A DNA stretch of 64,000 nt from Amorphus orientalis (GTDB lineage Bacteria; Pseudomonadota; Alphaproteobacteria; Rhizobiales; Amorphaceae), in the NCBI RefSeq assembly GCF_030814015.1, contig NZ_JAUSUL010000002.1:248001-312000 (forward strand), written 5' to 3'. The position numbers were made by a program, and so were the translations under genes. A model generated the notes under the pieces. The model searched no databases. It was not told where the DNA came from and saw only the letters and a program-made list of their open reading frames with translations. This document shows positions 33,372 through 40,722 of the stretch, in pieces (positions within the stretch are counted from its first letter, which is position 1; each line of letters starts with the position of its first letter).

Positions 33372-34364
33372 TCACTGCACGAACTCGTTGGTGTAGAGCT
33401 CGTCGATCGGGGTTTCGGAGTTGATGATGCCGGCTTCCAGGTAGAAGTCCTGCACGGCCTTGATCCGCTCCGGATCGAACTTGCCGAGATCGTCCATGTT
33501 CTCGGTGGCGTAGACCAGATCGCCGTAGCGGGTCATCACCTCGGTCAGGAAGGCTTCCTTGCCGTTGAACTGCGGGATCTCCGCGGCCAGCAGCTTGGCC
33601 GAGCCTTCCGGATCGTTCATCACGTCGCGCAGGCCCTTCAGGGTCGCCTGGACGAACCCGCCGACGATTTCCGGCTTCTCCGAGATCGTATCGTCGGACG
33701 CCAGGATGGCCTGGGCCATCGCCGGGAACAGGTCGTTGATCGGCAGCACCGTCAGATCGACGCCGGCGCCCTCGATGGAGGCGGCCCAGTCCGGGGTGCC
33801 GGAGATGGCGTCGAGGTCGCCGGAGATCATCAGCTGGACCATGCCGGCCGGTCCGACCGCCTGGATGTTCACGTCGTTCTTGGACAGTCCGGCGGCTTCG
33901 AGCGCGGCCAGGAGGTTGTAGTAGGTGGTGTCCTGGAACGCCATGACGCCGATCTTCTTGCCCTTCAGACCGGCCACGTCGCTGGCTCCGGATTCGGAGC
34001 GGATGACGAGCTGGGTCAGCGCCTTGCCGCCGAGCACCGCGACGCCCTTCACCGGCAGGCCGTTCGCCCGCACGATGATCGGCGTGTCGCCGATGCCGCC
34101 GCCGAGATCGGCGTTGCCGACCGCCACCTGCTTGGCCACGTCCGCGCCGCCCTTGCCGACCCGGAAGTCGACGTTGAGGCCGGCCTCGTCGTAGTAGCCC
34201 TTCGCCTTGGCCACCTGGAACGGCGTGAAGGCCGGCAGGAAGTCGGGGGCCGGGAACAGGTAGACCACGTCCTCTGCGGCGGCCGCAGCGCCGGTCATCG
34301 TCGCCGCGACGGCTGCGACGGCGAGCGCCCTGCCGAGCGAGCGGCGAATGGTGTGAAACGTCAT
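33372..34364 (-). CDS. NitT/TauT-type ABC transporter binding protein (NMT1/SsuA-like)
   Basis: A 330-residue periplasmic binding protein with a Sec signal peptide ending AAA-EDV (about residue 31). Family features are FQVAKAKGYYDEAGLNVDF near the N-terminus, GNADLGGG, and LKGKKIGVMAFQDTTYYNLL. Relatives bind sulfonates, nitrate, thiamine precursors or aromatic acids such as phthalate. ATG at 34364 has AGGAG seven bases upstream. It shares an operon with a Rieske oxygenase, so an aromatic or heteroaromatic ligand is likely. Confidence 0.87.
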   Translation of the reverse strand: MTFHTIRRSLGRALAVAAVAATMTGAAAAAEDVVYLFPAPDFLPAFTPFQVAKAKGYYDEAGLNVDFRVGKGGADVAKQVAVGNADLGGGIGDTPIIVRANGLPVKGVAVLGGKALTQLVIRSESGASDVAGLKGKKIGVMAFQDTTYYNLLAALEAAGLSKNDVNIQAVGPAGMVQLMISGDLDAISGTPDWAASIEGAGVDLTVLPINDLFPAMAQAILASDDTISEKPEIVGGFVQATLKGLRDVMNDPEGSAKLLAAEIPQFNGKEAFLTEVMTRYGDLVYATENMDDLGKFDPERIKAVQDFYLEAGIINSETPIDELYTNEFVQ

Positions 34365-34396
34365 GGAGAAGCTCCTTCCTCTGGTGCCGCTTGGGA

Positions 34397-35176
34397 TCAC
34401 GCGGCTTGGTCTTCCAAGTGCAGGGTGTCGAACAGGCGTTTGACGTAGGTGCGGGTGCCCGGCTCCATCGAACGCGCCATCGGGTCGTCGCGATGGGGCA
34501 GTTCGATCGGGAAGTCGTCCACGACGGTTCCGGGCCGGCCGGACAGCACCACCACGCGGTCGGACATGATCACCGCTTCCTGCAGATCGTGGGTGATCAG
34601 CAGGCAGGTGACGCCGGTCTCCGCGATGGTCTTGGAAAAGCTCTTCTGCAGGACGACCTTGGTCTGGGCATCCAGCGCCGAGAACGGTTCGTCGAGCAGC
34701 ACGATCTCCGGATCGATCGCCAGCGTCCGGGCAAGGGCCGCGCGCTGGCGCATGCCGCCGGAGAGCTGATGCGGATAGTGGAAGGCGAACTCCGACAGGC
34801 GGACGCGCTCCAGCTCCGCCAGCGCCCGGTCGCGGCGCTCCTTGCGCGACATCCGCTTCTCTTCCAGGCCGAACTCGACATTGTTGACGATGTTGCGCCA
34901 GGGCAGGAGCAGATCCTTCTGCAGCATGAAGCCGACGTCAGAGCGGGTCGAACGGACCCGTTCGCCGCTGATCAGCACCTCGCCCGAGGTCGGCCCGTAG
35001 AGGCCGGAGACCATGTTCAGGATGGTGCTCTTGCCGCAGCCGGACGGCCCGACGACGGAGACCAGCTCGCCGGGCTTCACGGAAAAGGACATGCCGGTGA
35101 CGGCCGTGATGTCCTGGCCGGTCTTTCGGTCCGAGAAGACCTTCGTGATGTCTTTCAGGTCGAGGCTCGATGTCAT
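34397..35176 (-). CDS. NitT/TauT-type ABC transporter ATPase
   Basis: A 259-residue ATPase with Walker A GPSGCGKS, Q-loop FMLQKDLLLPWRN, signature LSGGMRQRAALART and Walker B VLLDEPFSALD, all typical of the SsuB/TauB class. The ATG at 35176 was chosen from the match to family N-termini. It is 32 bases upstream of the binding-protein gene and 47 bases downstream of the pentapeptide-repeat gene, in one operon. Confidence 0.9.
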   Translation of the reverse strand: MTSSLDLKDITKVFSDRKTGQDITAVTGMSFSVKPGELVSVVGPSGCGKSTILNMVSGLYGPTSGEVLISGERVRSTRSDVGFMLQKDLLLPWRNIVNNVEFGLEEKRMSRKERRDRALAELERVRLSEFAFHYPHQLSGGMRQRAALARTLAIDPEIVLLDEPFSALDAQTKVVLQKSFSKTIAETGVTCLLITHDLQEAVIMSDRVVVLSGRPGTVVDDFPIELPHRDDPMARSMEPGTRTYVKRLFDTLHLEDQAA

Positions 35177-35223
35177 CGCTTCCGTCGCATCCAGTGGCAG
35201 GGATCGGTGGTCGGCGTTCGGCG

Positions 35224-35841
35224 TCAGCTCCAGACGTAACCGTAGCTGTGGATCTGGCTGGTCAGGCCGACGCTGCCGGCGGCCGGGCCGTCGGCGACAC
35301 GGGTCCCGCGGACCCATGTCCGGCCATGAACCTCCATGCCGCCGGCATTGAGCCGCGACAGGAAGCGGGCGTTGTTGCACCAGAAGCCGCCCATGATCTC
35401 CGAGCCTTCCAGTGAGGCCGGGCCGGCGATGCTGGTCGCGTCCATGGACAGGTTCGACAACACCTGAAGCGCGTCCAGAAAGGCCGCCTGTTCGAACGTG
35501 GCCCGGTCCAGCACGAACGTGCCGCGGAATTCGGCGCGCGAGAAACTCGCATCGCGCCCAATGGTCGCTCCGTCGAAGCGCGCATCGTGCCAGAACTCGG
35601 CTTCGGTCATGTCGACGCCGCCCTCGAAACGGCACTCCCGAAACCAGGCCAGCCCGGTGAACCGGGCGCCGCGCGCCGTCACCGGCTTGCGGAACACCGT
35701 GCGGGAGAAGTCGACGCTGGTCACATCCATCGCCGACAGGTCGAGAGGGTCGTCGATCACGCGCCCGGACAGATCCTCGGCCACGCCCGGCTTGAAGGGC
35801 GTTGCGAGACGGTCCCGGATGCTGTCGGCTTCGGCAAGCAT
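35224..35841 (-). CDS. Pentapeptide-repeat-like protein
   Basis: A 205-residue protein without signal peptide or membrane segments. From about residue 44 to 122 phenylalanines recur at five- or six-residue spacing (DFSRTVF, ARFTG, WFREC, RFEGG, EFWHD, RFDGA, SFSRA, EFRGT, TFEQA), the signature of a right-handed quadrilateral beta-helix. Known pentapeptide proteins range from DNA mimics to scaffolds, so no function can be assigned. The gene lies 16 bases after the Rieske oxygenase stop and before the transporter genes, which is an unusual partner for a ring oxygenase. Confidence 0.75.
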   Translation of the reverse strand: MLAEADSIRDRLATPFKPGVAEDLSGRVIDDPLDLSAMDVTSVDFSRTVFRKPVTARGARFTGLAWFRECRFEGGVDMTEAEFWHDARFDGATIGRDASFSRAEFRGTFVLDRATFEQAAFLDALQVLSNLSMDATSIAGPASLEGSEIMGGFWCNNARFLSRLNAGGMEVHGRTWVRGTRVADGPAAGSVGLTSQIHSYGYVWS

Positions 35842-35857
35842 CGTGACCGCCGCCGCC

Positions 35858-36907
35858 TCAGGCCGTCTTCTGCTCGGCGGCGGCTTCCTGGGCCTTCAGG
35901 TGCGCCTTGGCCTTGCGGACCATCATCTGCCGCAGCCGGGAAACGCCGATGTCGTGCTGGTAGAGCATCTCGCGCTTGCGGGCGTCTTCCGGGATGGATT
36001 CCAGCATCTCGCGATCCTGCTCCAGAACCGACCAGTGGCGGTCTTCCAGGAAGGCGCGATAAAGGAACCGCCAGGATTCCGCCTCGACGCCCTGGACCTG
36101 ACGGCAGCGCCAGAAGAAGGAGTGGTGGGTGTGCTCGTCGATCGCGGCGGTGAAGCCGATGATCCGGAAGGGGCCGCCCGGGCCGGCGCCGTTCGGATAG
36201 GGGATGTCGAGCCGGAAGTAGATCATGCCCGGCTCCACTACGACTTCGGTCCAGTCGAGGTTCACGCCGCGCTGGCCGGCGCGTTCGATCACGAACCCAG
36301 TGTCGGTCCGCTCCAGCCGCATCGTGTCCTGCTTCGTGCCGTAGGCGAGCGTGAAGCTGTCGGTGTGCAGATAGCTGGCGTGCATCGGATCCGCAGCGTT
36401 ATCCAGCGACAGCCGGTAGCTGCAGTTCCAGCGCGTCATGCAGGGGAAGGCTTCCCACTCGTCGCTGACGAACTCGACCGGCGGGTTGAACTCGGGCGCC
36501 TCGGGCTGGTCCGCGCTGGGCAGGTAGATGAAGACGCCGTCGGCAGCCTCGGCCGTTGCGTAGGAGGTCAGCGGCCGGCGGCCCTCCAGGGCGCAGTCCG
36601 GCATGGCCGGAACGCGCGCGACGGTGCCGGTGCCGTCAATGGCCACACCGTGATAGCGGCAGGCCACGTTTCCCTCCTGAACGACGCCGAGGGACAGCTT
36701 GGCACCACGGTGGGGACAGAAGTCCTCGACACAATGCACCTTGCCGTCGCCGTCGCGCCAGAGAACGAGGTTCTCGCCGGCGATCTTGGTGCCGAACGGC
36801 TTGCCGCCCTTCACCTGAACCGACTTTGCGACCGGAACCCACAGCCCGCGAAGGCCGGAGTTGATGTAGTCGTCGACAGTATCGCGCCCGGAAGTGTTGG
36901 CGGTCAT
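35858..36907 (-). CDS. Rieske-type aromatic ring-hydroxylating oxygenase, alpha subunit
   Basis: A 349-residue oxygenase. The Rieske [2Fe-2S] cluster is bound by Cys64-x-His66 (FCPHRG) and Cys83-x-x-His86 (CRYHG). The mononuclear iron site is in DNAADPMHASYLH, with His176 and His181 as ligands and Asp173 as the electron bridge. Length and layout match the vanillate demethylase/phthalate oxygenase class, which needs no beta subunit but does need a separate reductase. No dedicated reductase or ferredoxin lies beside it; the FprA-like enzyme and flavodoxin at 23128-24875 may fill that role. It is in the operator-B operon. Confidence 0.91.
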   Translation of the reverse strand: MTANTSGRDTVDDYINSGLRGLWVPVAKSVQVKGGKPFGTKIAGENLVLWRDGDGKVHCVEDFCPHRGAKLSLGVVQEGNVACRYHGVAIDGTGTVARVPAMPDCALEGRRPLTSYATAEAADGVFIYLPSADQPEAPEFNPPVEFVSDEWEAFPCMTRWNCSYRLSLDNAADPMHASYLHTDSFTLAYGTKQDTMRLERTDTGFVIERAGQRGVNLDWTEVVVEPGMIYFRLDIPYPNGAGPGGPFRIIGFTAAIDEHTHHSFFWRCRQVQGVEAESWRFLYRAFLEDRHWSVLEQDREMLESIPEDARKREMLYQHDIGVSRLRQMMVRKAKAHLKAQEAAAEQKTA

Positions 36908-36938
36908 GGCTCTCGTTCCCCAGTTCGTCAGGTGGTCG

Positions 36939-37199
36939 TCAGGCGCCGATGCCGTTCTCGGCGTAGGCCGCGTCGTGGGAGGCGTTGATGGCTTTCAGCT
37001 CTGCCTCGAACGTCTCGAGCGTCCACGCGGTGGTCTCGCCCGACGGCTTCTTGGTGCCCTTCTCGTTCAACTCAGCGACAACGGCGGAAAAATCGTGGAC
37101 ACCACGACCGTAAATGTCTTCGAGGTCGGCGGCGAGTGCCGTTTCCGCCTCCGTCAGCGGGCGTCCGCGGGACTGGTATCTGAGGGCTGGATCTTGCAT
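36939..37199 (-). CDS. Small resolvase-HTH-like protein next to Rieske oxygenase
   Basis: An 86-residue soluble protein. The central stretch FSAVVAELNEKGTKKPSGE followed by TAWTLETFEAEL resembles the C-terminal helix-turn-helix of serine recombinases, in which a short gene-family text pattern of LN-x-x-G-x-x-x-P-x-G-x-x-W-x-x-x-x-F is seen. There is no catalytic recombinase domain. Small proteins with this domain are known beside Rieske oxygenase genes. It is the first gene of the operon, 31 bases before the oxygenase. It may bind DNA or, more likely, act as an accessory protein; I cannot tell which. Confidence 0.6.
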   Translation of the reverse strand: MQDPALRYQSRGRPLTEAETALAADLEDIYGRGVHDFSAVVAELNEKGTKKPSGETTAWTLETFEAELKAINASHDAAYAENGIGA

Positions 37200-37216
37200 C
37201 GCTGGCTCCGGAATAT

Positions 37217-37254
37217 GTTCATAAATGAACGATCCGTTCATAATTTGCTATACT
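37217..37254. promoter_or_regulatory. Operator array B with overlapping plus-strand promoter
   Basis: GTTC half-sites at 37217-37220 and 37236-37239 with GAAC at 37227-37230; the last two form TGAACG-ATC-CGTTCA (37226-37240). A good -10 element TATACT lies at 37249-37254 for the plus-strand pair of genes, and the position 17 bases upstream (-35) falls inside the palindrome, so a bound protein would block it. The array is 18 bases upstream of the minus-strand start at 37199. Confidence 0.68.
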
Positions 37255-37335
37255 GACTCAAGATTGATAAGCAGGCAAGGCCTTTTGCTGGGCAACTCTA
37301 CCCGTCGGCTGACGATACAGTGTGAGGTCTTTGCC

Positions 37336-37659
37336 ATGAGCGAGCAGATCATGCTCACCGTCTTTCTCAAGCACGATCAGTCCCAGAATCTGGAAGAGAT
37401 TCAAGGCCACCTGGCCGAGCAGGAATGGTGGACCGGCTTCCCGCCGGAGGGTGCGGAAATCCTGTCCTGGAACGTCGTGATGGGGATCGGACAGATCGTC
37501 ACGCTCAGGATGCCGCCGGAAGTGCTTCCCAAGGTCAACGTCGAGCTGGAGCGGCGCGCCTGGGGCGTGTTTTCCACCGAGTTCTTCCCGACCTACGACT
37601 TTCTTCCCGTCCGCGAGCGGCTGACCCGGGAATGGAAAGACAAGACGGGGAAGGCGTGA
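37336..37659 (+). CDS. Conserved protein of unknown function, about 107 residues
   Basis: A soluble 107-residue protein starting MSEQIMLTVFLKHDQS. Alternating strands and helices (TVFLKHD, LEEIQGHLAEQ, TLRMPPEVLPKVNVELERRAWG) suggest a ferredoxin-like alpha-beta fold such as the EthD or Dabb type. The C-terminal end has FSTEFFPTYDFLP. I recall similar proteins next to ring-oxygenase genes but know of no function. The ATG at 37336 has GAGGT eight bases upstream. It is divergent from the Rieske operon and coupled to the Rid-family gene by TGATG. Confidence 0.75.
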   Translation: MSEQIMLTVFLKHDQSQNLEEIQGHLAEQEWWTGFPPEGAEILSWNVVMGIGQIVTLRMPPEVLPKVNVELERRAWGVFSTEFFPTYDFLPVRERLTREWKDKTGKA

Positions 37660-38048
37660 TGGGGTCCGGCTTCCGTTACGTCACCGCGCCGGACGTCCCG
37701 GCGCCGCCGCCTGGCGTCTTTTCCAATGCGGTGGTCGCCGACAACATCGTCTATGTCTCCGGCATGCATGCCGGCGGTCCCGACGGCATCGTCGGGGGTG
37801 GCTCCATGCTGGAACAGACCCGCGAGGCGCTGCGGCGCACCGTGGCGCTGGTGAAGGCGGCAGGTGGATCGGCCGACCGGATCGTCAAGCTGACGGTCTA
37901 CGTCACCGACATGAGCCTGCGCGCCGAGGTCAGCACGGCCCGCAAGGAGGTCTTCACCGGCCACCTGCCGGCCTCGACCTTTCTCCAGGTCTCCGGCTTC
38001 ATCCAGGACGGGCTTCTGGTCGAAGTCGACGCCGTCGCGCATCTCTAG
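37659..38048 (+). CDS. Rid family protein lacking the RidA arginine
   Basis: A 129-residue protein of the YjgF/YER057c/UK114 family (FSNAVVADNIVYVSGMHAG, LKAAGGSADRIVKLTVYVTD, LVEVDAVA). RidA members hydrolyse reactive enamines and imines using an arginine in a PAR(S/T) motif. Here that position reads PAST, so the arginine is a serine. The protein therefore belongs to one of the Rid1-7 type subgroups, which often sit in catabolic operons and whose activity is less defined. Its start overlaps the previous stop. Presence in this cluster hints at a nitrogen-containing intermediate. Confidence 0.86.
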   Translation: MGSGFRYVTAPDVPAPPPGVFSNAVVADNIVYVSGMHAGGPDGIVGGGSMLEQTREALRRTVALVKAAGGSADRIVKLTVYVTDMSLRAEVSTARKEVFTGHLPASTFLQVSGFIQDGLLVEVDAVAHL

Positions 38049-38093
38049 AGACCTGAAGAGCCGGCGCCCGGGATGGCAGCGGGGGCAGGGGGG

Positions 38094-39068
38094 TCAGCGG
38101 GATCCGGCGTTGCGGACGGTGCCGAGGGCGTGGCGTGAGACCGTCTTGATCTCTCGCAGGATGCCTTGCGGCCGCCACATCAGGATCACGCAGAGCGCGA
38201 CGCCGATCAGCACGATCTGAAGCGAGGCGGCGCGCGCCTGGGAGCCGGACGGGAAGAGCTGCTCGATGACGGCGGCCGATGCTGCCCAGACGCCCCACAC
38301 CAGGACCGCGCCGAGAATGGCGCCCCGGTTGTTGCCGCTGCCGCCGACGATCAGCATCGCCCAGACCTGGAAGGTCAGCATCGGCAGGTAGTTCTCCGGG
38401 GCGATGAAGCCGATGAAATGGGCCTGGACCGCGCCGCCGAGCCCCATGATGGCGCCTCCGATCGCGAACGCCTGGATCCGGAGCCGCATCGGGTTCTTGC
38501 CCAGCGCCTGGGCGGCGACCTCGTCCTCGCGCACGGCGCGCAGCACGCGTCCCCACGGGCTGCGCACGAGCCGCTCCAGGAACAGGTAGACGGCCAGCAC
38601 CGCGAGAATCACGACGCCCAGATTGGCGAAGCTGAACGCGATCGCGTCGCCCTGGAGGCTCTCGAAGGGTTTCGGGACGAAGCCGATGCCGAACGGGCCG
38701 CCGGTCAGGCCCTCCAGGTTGAGCATGGCGAGCTGCACGAGGACCGCGACGCCGAAGGTCGTGATCGCCAGATAGTCGGCACGGAGCCGGATGGTGAGCC
38801 AGCCGATGAAGAGCGCCAGCAGCCCGCTGGCGACCAGTGCACCGGCCCAGCCGACGAGGATCGGCAGATCGAAGCCGCCCACCCGGTCCGGCGTCGGCGG
38901 CGTGGTCAGGATGGCCGAGGCGTAGGCGCCGACCGCCACGAAGGCCGCGATGCCCACGTTGAACAGGCCGGTCTGGCCCCACTGCAGGTTCAGGCCCAGG
39001 CAGATCACCGCGTAGGTGAGGGCCATTGTGAGGAAGAAGGCCGCGTAGGCGAAGGTCTCGATGCCCAT
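38094..39068 (-). CDS. livM: Branched-chain amino acid-type ABC permease (LivM)
   Basis: A 324-residue inner-membrane permease with about nine helices. GLNLQWGQTGLFNVGIAAFVAVGAY, split by variable sequence, and the EAA-like region SPWGRVLRAVREDEVAAQALG are family marks. The ATG at 39068 overlaps the LivH stop as TAATG. With LivH it forms the channel of a Liv-type importer; these take amino acids, amides, urea, or aromatic acids. It is the last gene of the minus-strand livGFHM operon and ends 46 bases from the convergent Rid gene. Confidence 0.93.
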   Translation of the reverse strand: MGIETFAYAAFFLTMALTYAVICLGLNLQWGQTGLFNVGIAAFVAVGAYASAILTTPPTPDRVGGFDLPILVGWAGALVASGLLALFIGWLTIRLRADYLAITTFGVAVLVQLAMLNLEGLTGGPFGIGFVPKPFESLQGDAIAFSFANLGVVILAVLAVYLFLERLVRSPWGRVLRAVREDEVAAQALGKNPMRLRIQAFAIGGAIMGLGGAVQAHFIGFIAPENYLPMLTFQVWAMLIVGGSGNNRGAILGAVLVWGVWAASAAVIEQLFPSGSQARAASLQIVLIGVALCVILMWRPQGILREIKTVSRHALGTVRNAGSR

Positions 39069-39976
39069 TAGGCCCTCCCGAAGATGCCGGTCGGCCGCAC
39101 GATCAGGATCGCCGTCAGGATGACGAAGGCTGCACCCGCGCGCCATTCCGCGCCGACCAGCTGAACCGCGAGCGCTTCGCCGATGCCCACGATCAGGCCG
39201 CCGATGATCGCGCCGGGCACGCTGCCGATGCCGCCCAGGATCGTTGCCGCGAACAGCGGAAGCAGCAGGTCGAAGCCCATATAGGGACGGATCTGGACCA
39301 GGATGCCGGAAATCACGCCGGCCGCGCAGGCAAGCGCCGCCCCCATGATCCAGACCAGCCGGATCACCTGGTCGACGTCGACGCCGACGAGGCTCGCGAG
39401 CGACGGGTTCTCGCTGACGGCGCGCATGGCGCGTCCCTGGGGCGTGCGGGTGAGCAGCAGGTGGATGCCGAACACGAGCGCTGCGGTCAGTCCGATCGCG
39501 AACAGCTGGTCCGGGGTGGCGCGCACGCCGCCGCCGAGCGGCATCGCGATCTGCAGCTCCCGGGTGAAGTAGGCCGGCTGGGCGGTGTAGATGAACTCAA
39601 GCGCGCTCCTCAGCGCCATGGAGGCGCCGAAGCTCGCCATCACGATGATGATCATCACGGCGCCCTGGTTCCTGAGCCGCTTGAACAGGAGCCAGTCGAG
39701 GGCCAGCGCCAGCGCGCCGGTCAGCCCCATCGCCAGCACGAAGGCGATGATCAGCCCCCAGCCGAACGAGAACGGCCCGATCGGATCCATCGAGGCGCCG
39801 ACCGCCCCGCCGATCAGCGCGCTGACGGTCAGCGCCAGATAGGCGCCCCAGGCGATCAGCTCGCCGTGGGCGAAGTTCGGGAAGCGCAGGATGGAGTAGG
39901 TGAGGGTGACGCCGATCGCGCCGAGCCCGATCATGGACCCGGCCACGAGCCCGTTCATCAGGATCTGAAGCGTCAC
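39068..39976 (-). CDS. livH: Branched-chain amino acid-type ABC permease (LivH)
   Basis: A 302-residue permease with about eight helices, starting LQILMNGLVAGSMIGLGAIGVTLTY, the usual LivH N-terminus, and containing LLTRTPQGRAMRAVSENPSLASLVG for ATPase contact. It starts with GTG at 39976, which overlaps the LivF stop as GTGA. It pairs with LivM in the membrane. Confidence 0.93.
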   Translation of the reverse strand: MTLQILMNGLVAGSMIGLGAIGVTLTYSILRFPNFAHGELIAWGAYLALTVSALIGGAVGASMDPIGPFSFGWGLIIAFVLAMGLTGALALALDWLLFKRLRNQGAVMIIIVMASFGASMALRSALEFIYTAQPAYFTRELQIAMPLGGGVRATPDQLFAIGLTAALVFGIHLLLTRTPQGRAMRAVSENPSLASLVGVDVDQVIRLVWIMGAALACAAGVISGILVQIRPYMGFDLLLPLFAATILGGIGSVPGAIIGGLIVGIGEALAVQLVGAEWRAGAAFVILTAILIVRPTGIFGRA

Positions 39977-40722
39977 GACGAGACCTCCTGTTCCGATCCG
40001 GAGCCGAGAAACAGCTCGCCCATGTTGGGATGTGCGGCGAGCTCTTCCGCCGCCATGTCCGCGCGCAGCTTTCCGTCCACGAGCACGATCGCCCGCGACA
40101 CGATCTTCAGCGCCGCGCGCACGTTCTGTTCGACCAGCACGATGGTGACGCCGGTCTCGTTGATCGCCTTGAGGGTCTGGAACACGTCGCCGACGAGTTT
40201 CGGGGAGAGGCCGGCGGACGGCTCGTCCAGCACCAGCACCGACGGCGACACCAGCAGCGCCCGGGCGGTCGCCAGCATCTGCCGCTGTCCGCCCGACAGG
40301 CTGCCGGCCGGCCGGTTCGGCCGTGCGGCGAGATCGGAAAACTGGGCGAACATGGCGTCGATCCGCGCCTCCCGCTCGCCCGCGGGCAGGATCTGGGCGG
40401 CGAGCTGCAGGTTCTCTCGGATGGTCAGCCGGGCGAAGATGTTCTCCGTCTGGGGCACGAACGCCATGCCGCGCCGGATGATCTGGTTCGGCTTCAGTCC
40501 GGCGATCTGCTGGCCGACGAGCTCCACGTCCCCGCCGAAGACGGGAACCGTGCCGGCGATCGCCTTGACGAAGGTGGACTTGCCCGCCCCGTTGGGTCCG
40601 AGGATCGCGACCATCTCGCCCTCGGCGATCTGGAAGTCCACGCCCTTGACGATCGGCAGGTCGCGCTCGTAGCCGGCGACGAGGCCGCGGGTGACGAGGG
40701 GCGGCGGGGCGGGCTGGCTCAT
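39973..40722 (-). CDS. livF: Liv-type ABC transporter ATPase (LivF)
   Basis: A 249-residue ATPase with Walker A GPNGAGKS, Q-loop VPQTENIFARLTIRENL, signature LSGGQRQMLATARAL and Walker B VLDEPSAGLSP, the combination typical of LivF. ATG at 40722 overlaps the LivG stop as ATGA. It couples ATP hydrolysis to transport with LivG. Confidence 0.93.
   Translation of the reverse strand: MSQPAPPPLVTRGLVAGYERDLPIVKGVDFQIAEGEMVAILGPNGAGKSTFVKAIAGTVPVFGGDVELVGQQIAGLKPNQIIRRGMAFVPQTENIFARLTIRENLQLAAQILPAGEREARIDAMFAQFSDLAARPNRPAGSLSGGQRQMLATARALLVSPSVLVLDEPSAGLSPKLVGDVFQTLKAINETGVTIVLVEQNVRAALKIVSRAIVLVDGKLRADMAAEELAAHPNMGELFLGSGSEQEVSS

Noticed and set aside
33301-33375. GTG at 33375 overlapping the binding-protein stop as start of the ABC permease
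   Set aside because: A perfect 10-base stem-loop occupies 33321-33346 and a good ribosome site precedes the ATG at 33300, so the shorter protein is preferred.
36939-37199. Considered as a remnant of a serine recombinase or mobile element
   Set aside because: The frame is intact, has family-like length, sits in an operon, and no other mobile-element trace is present.
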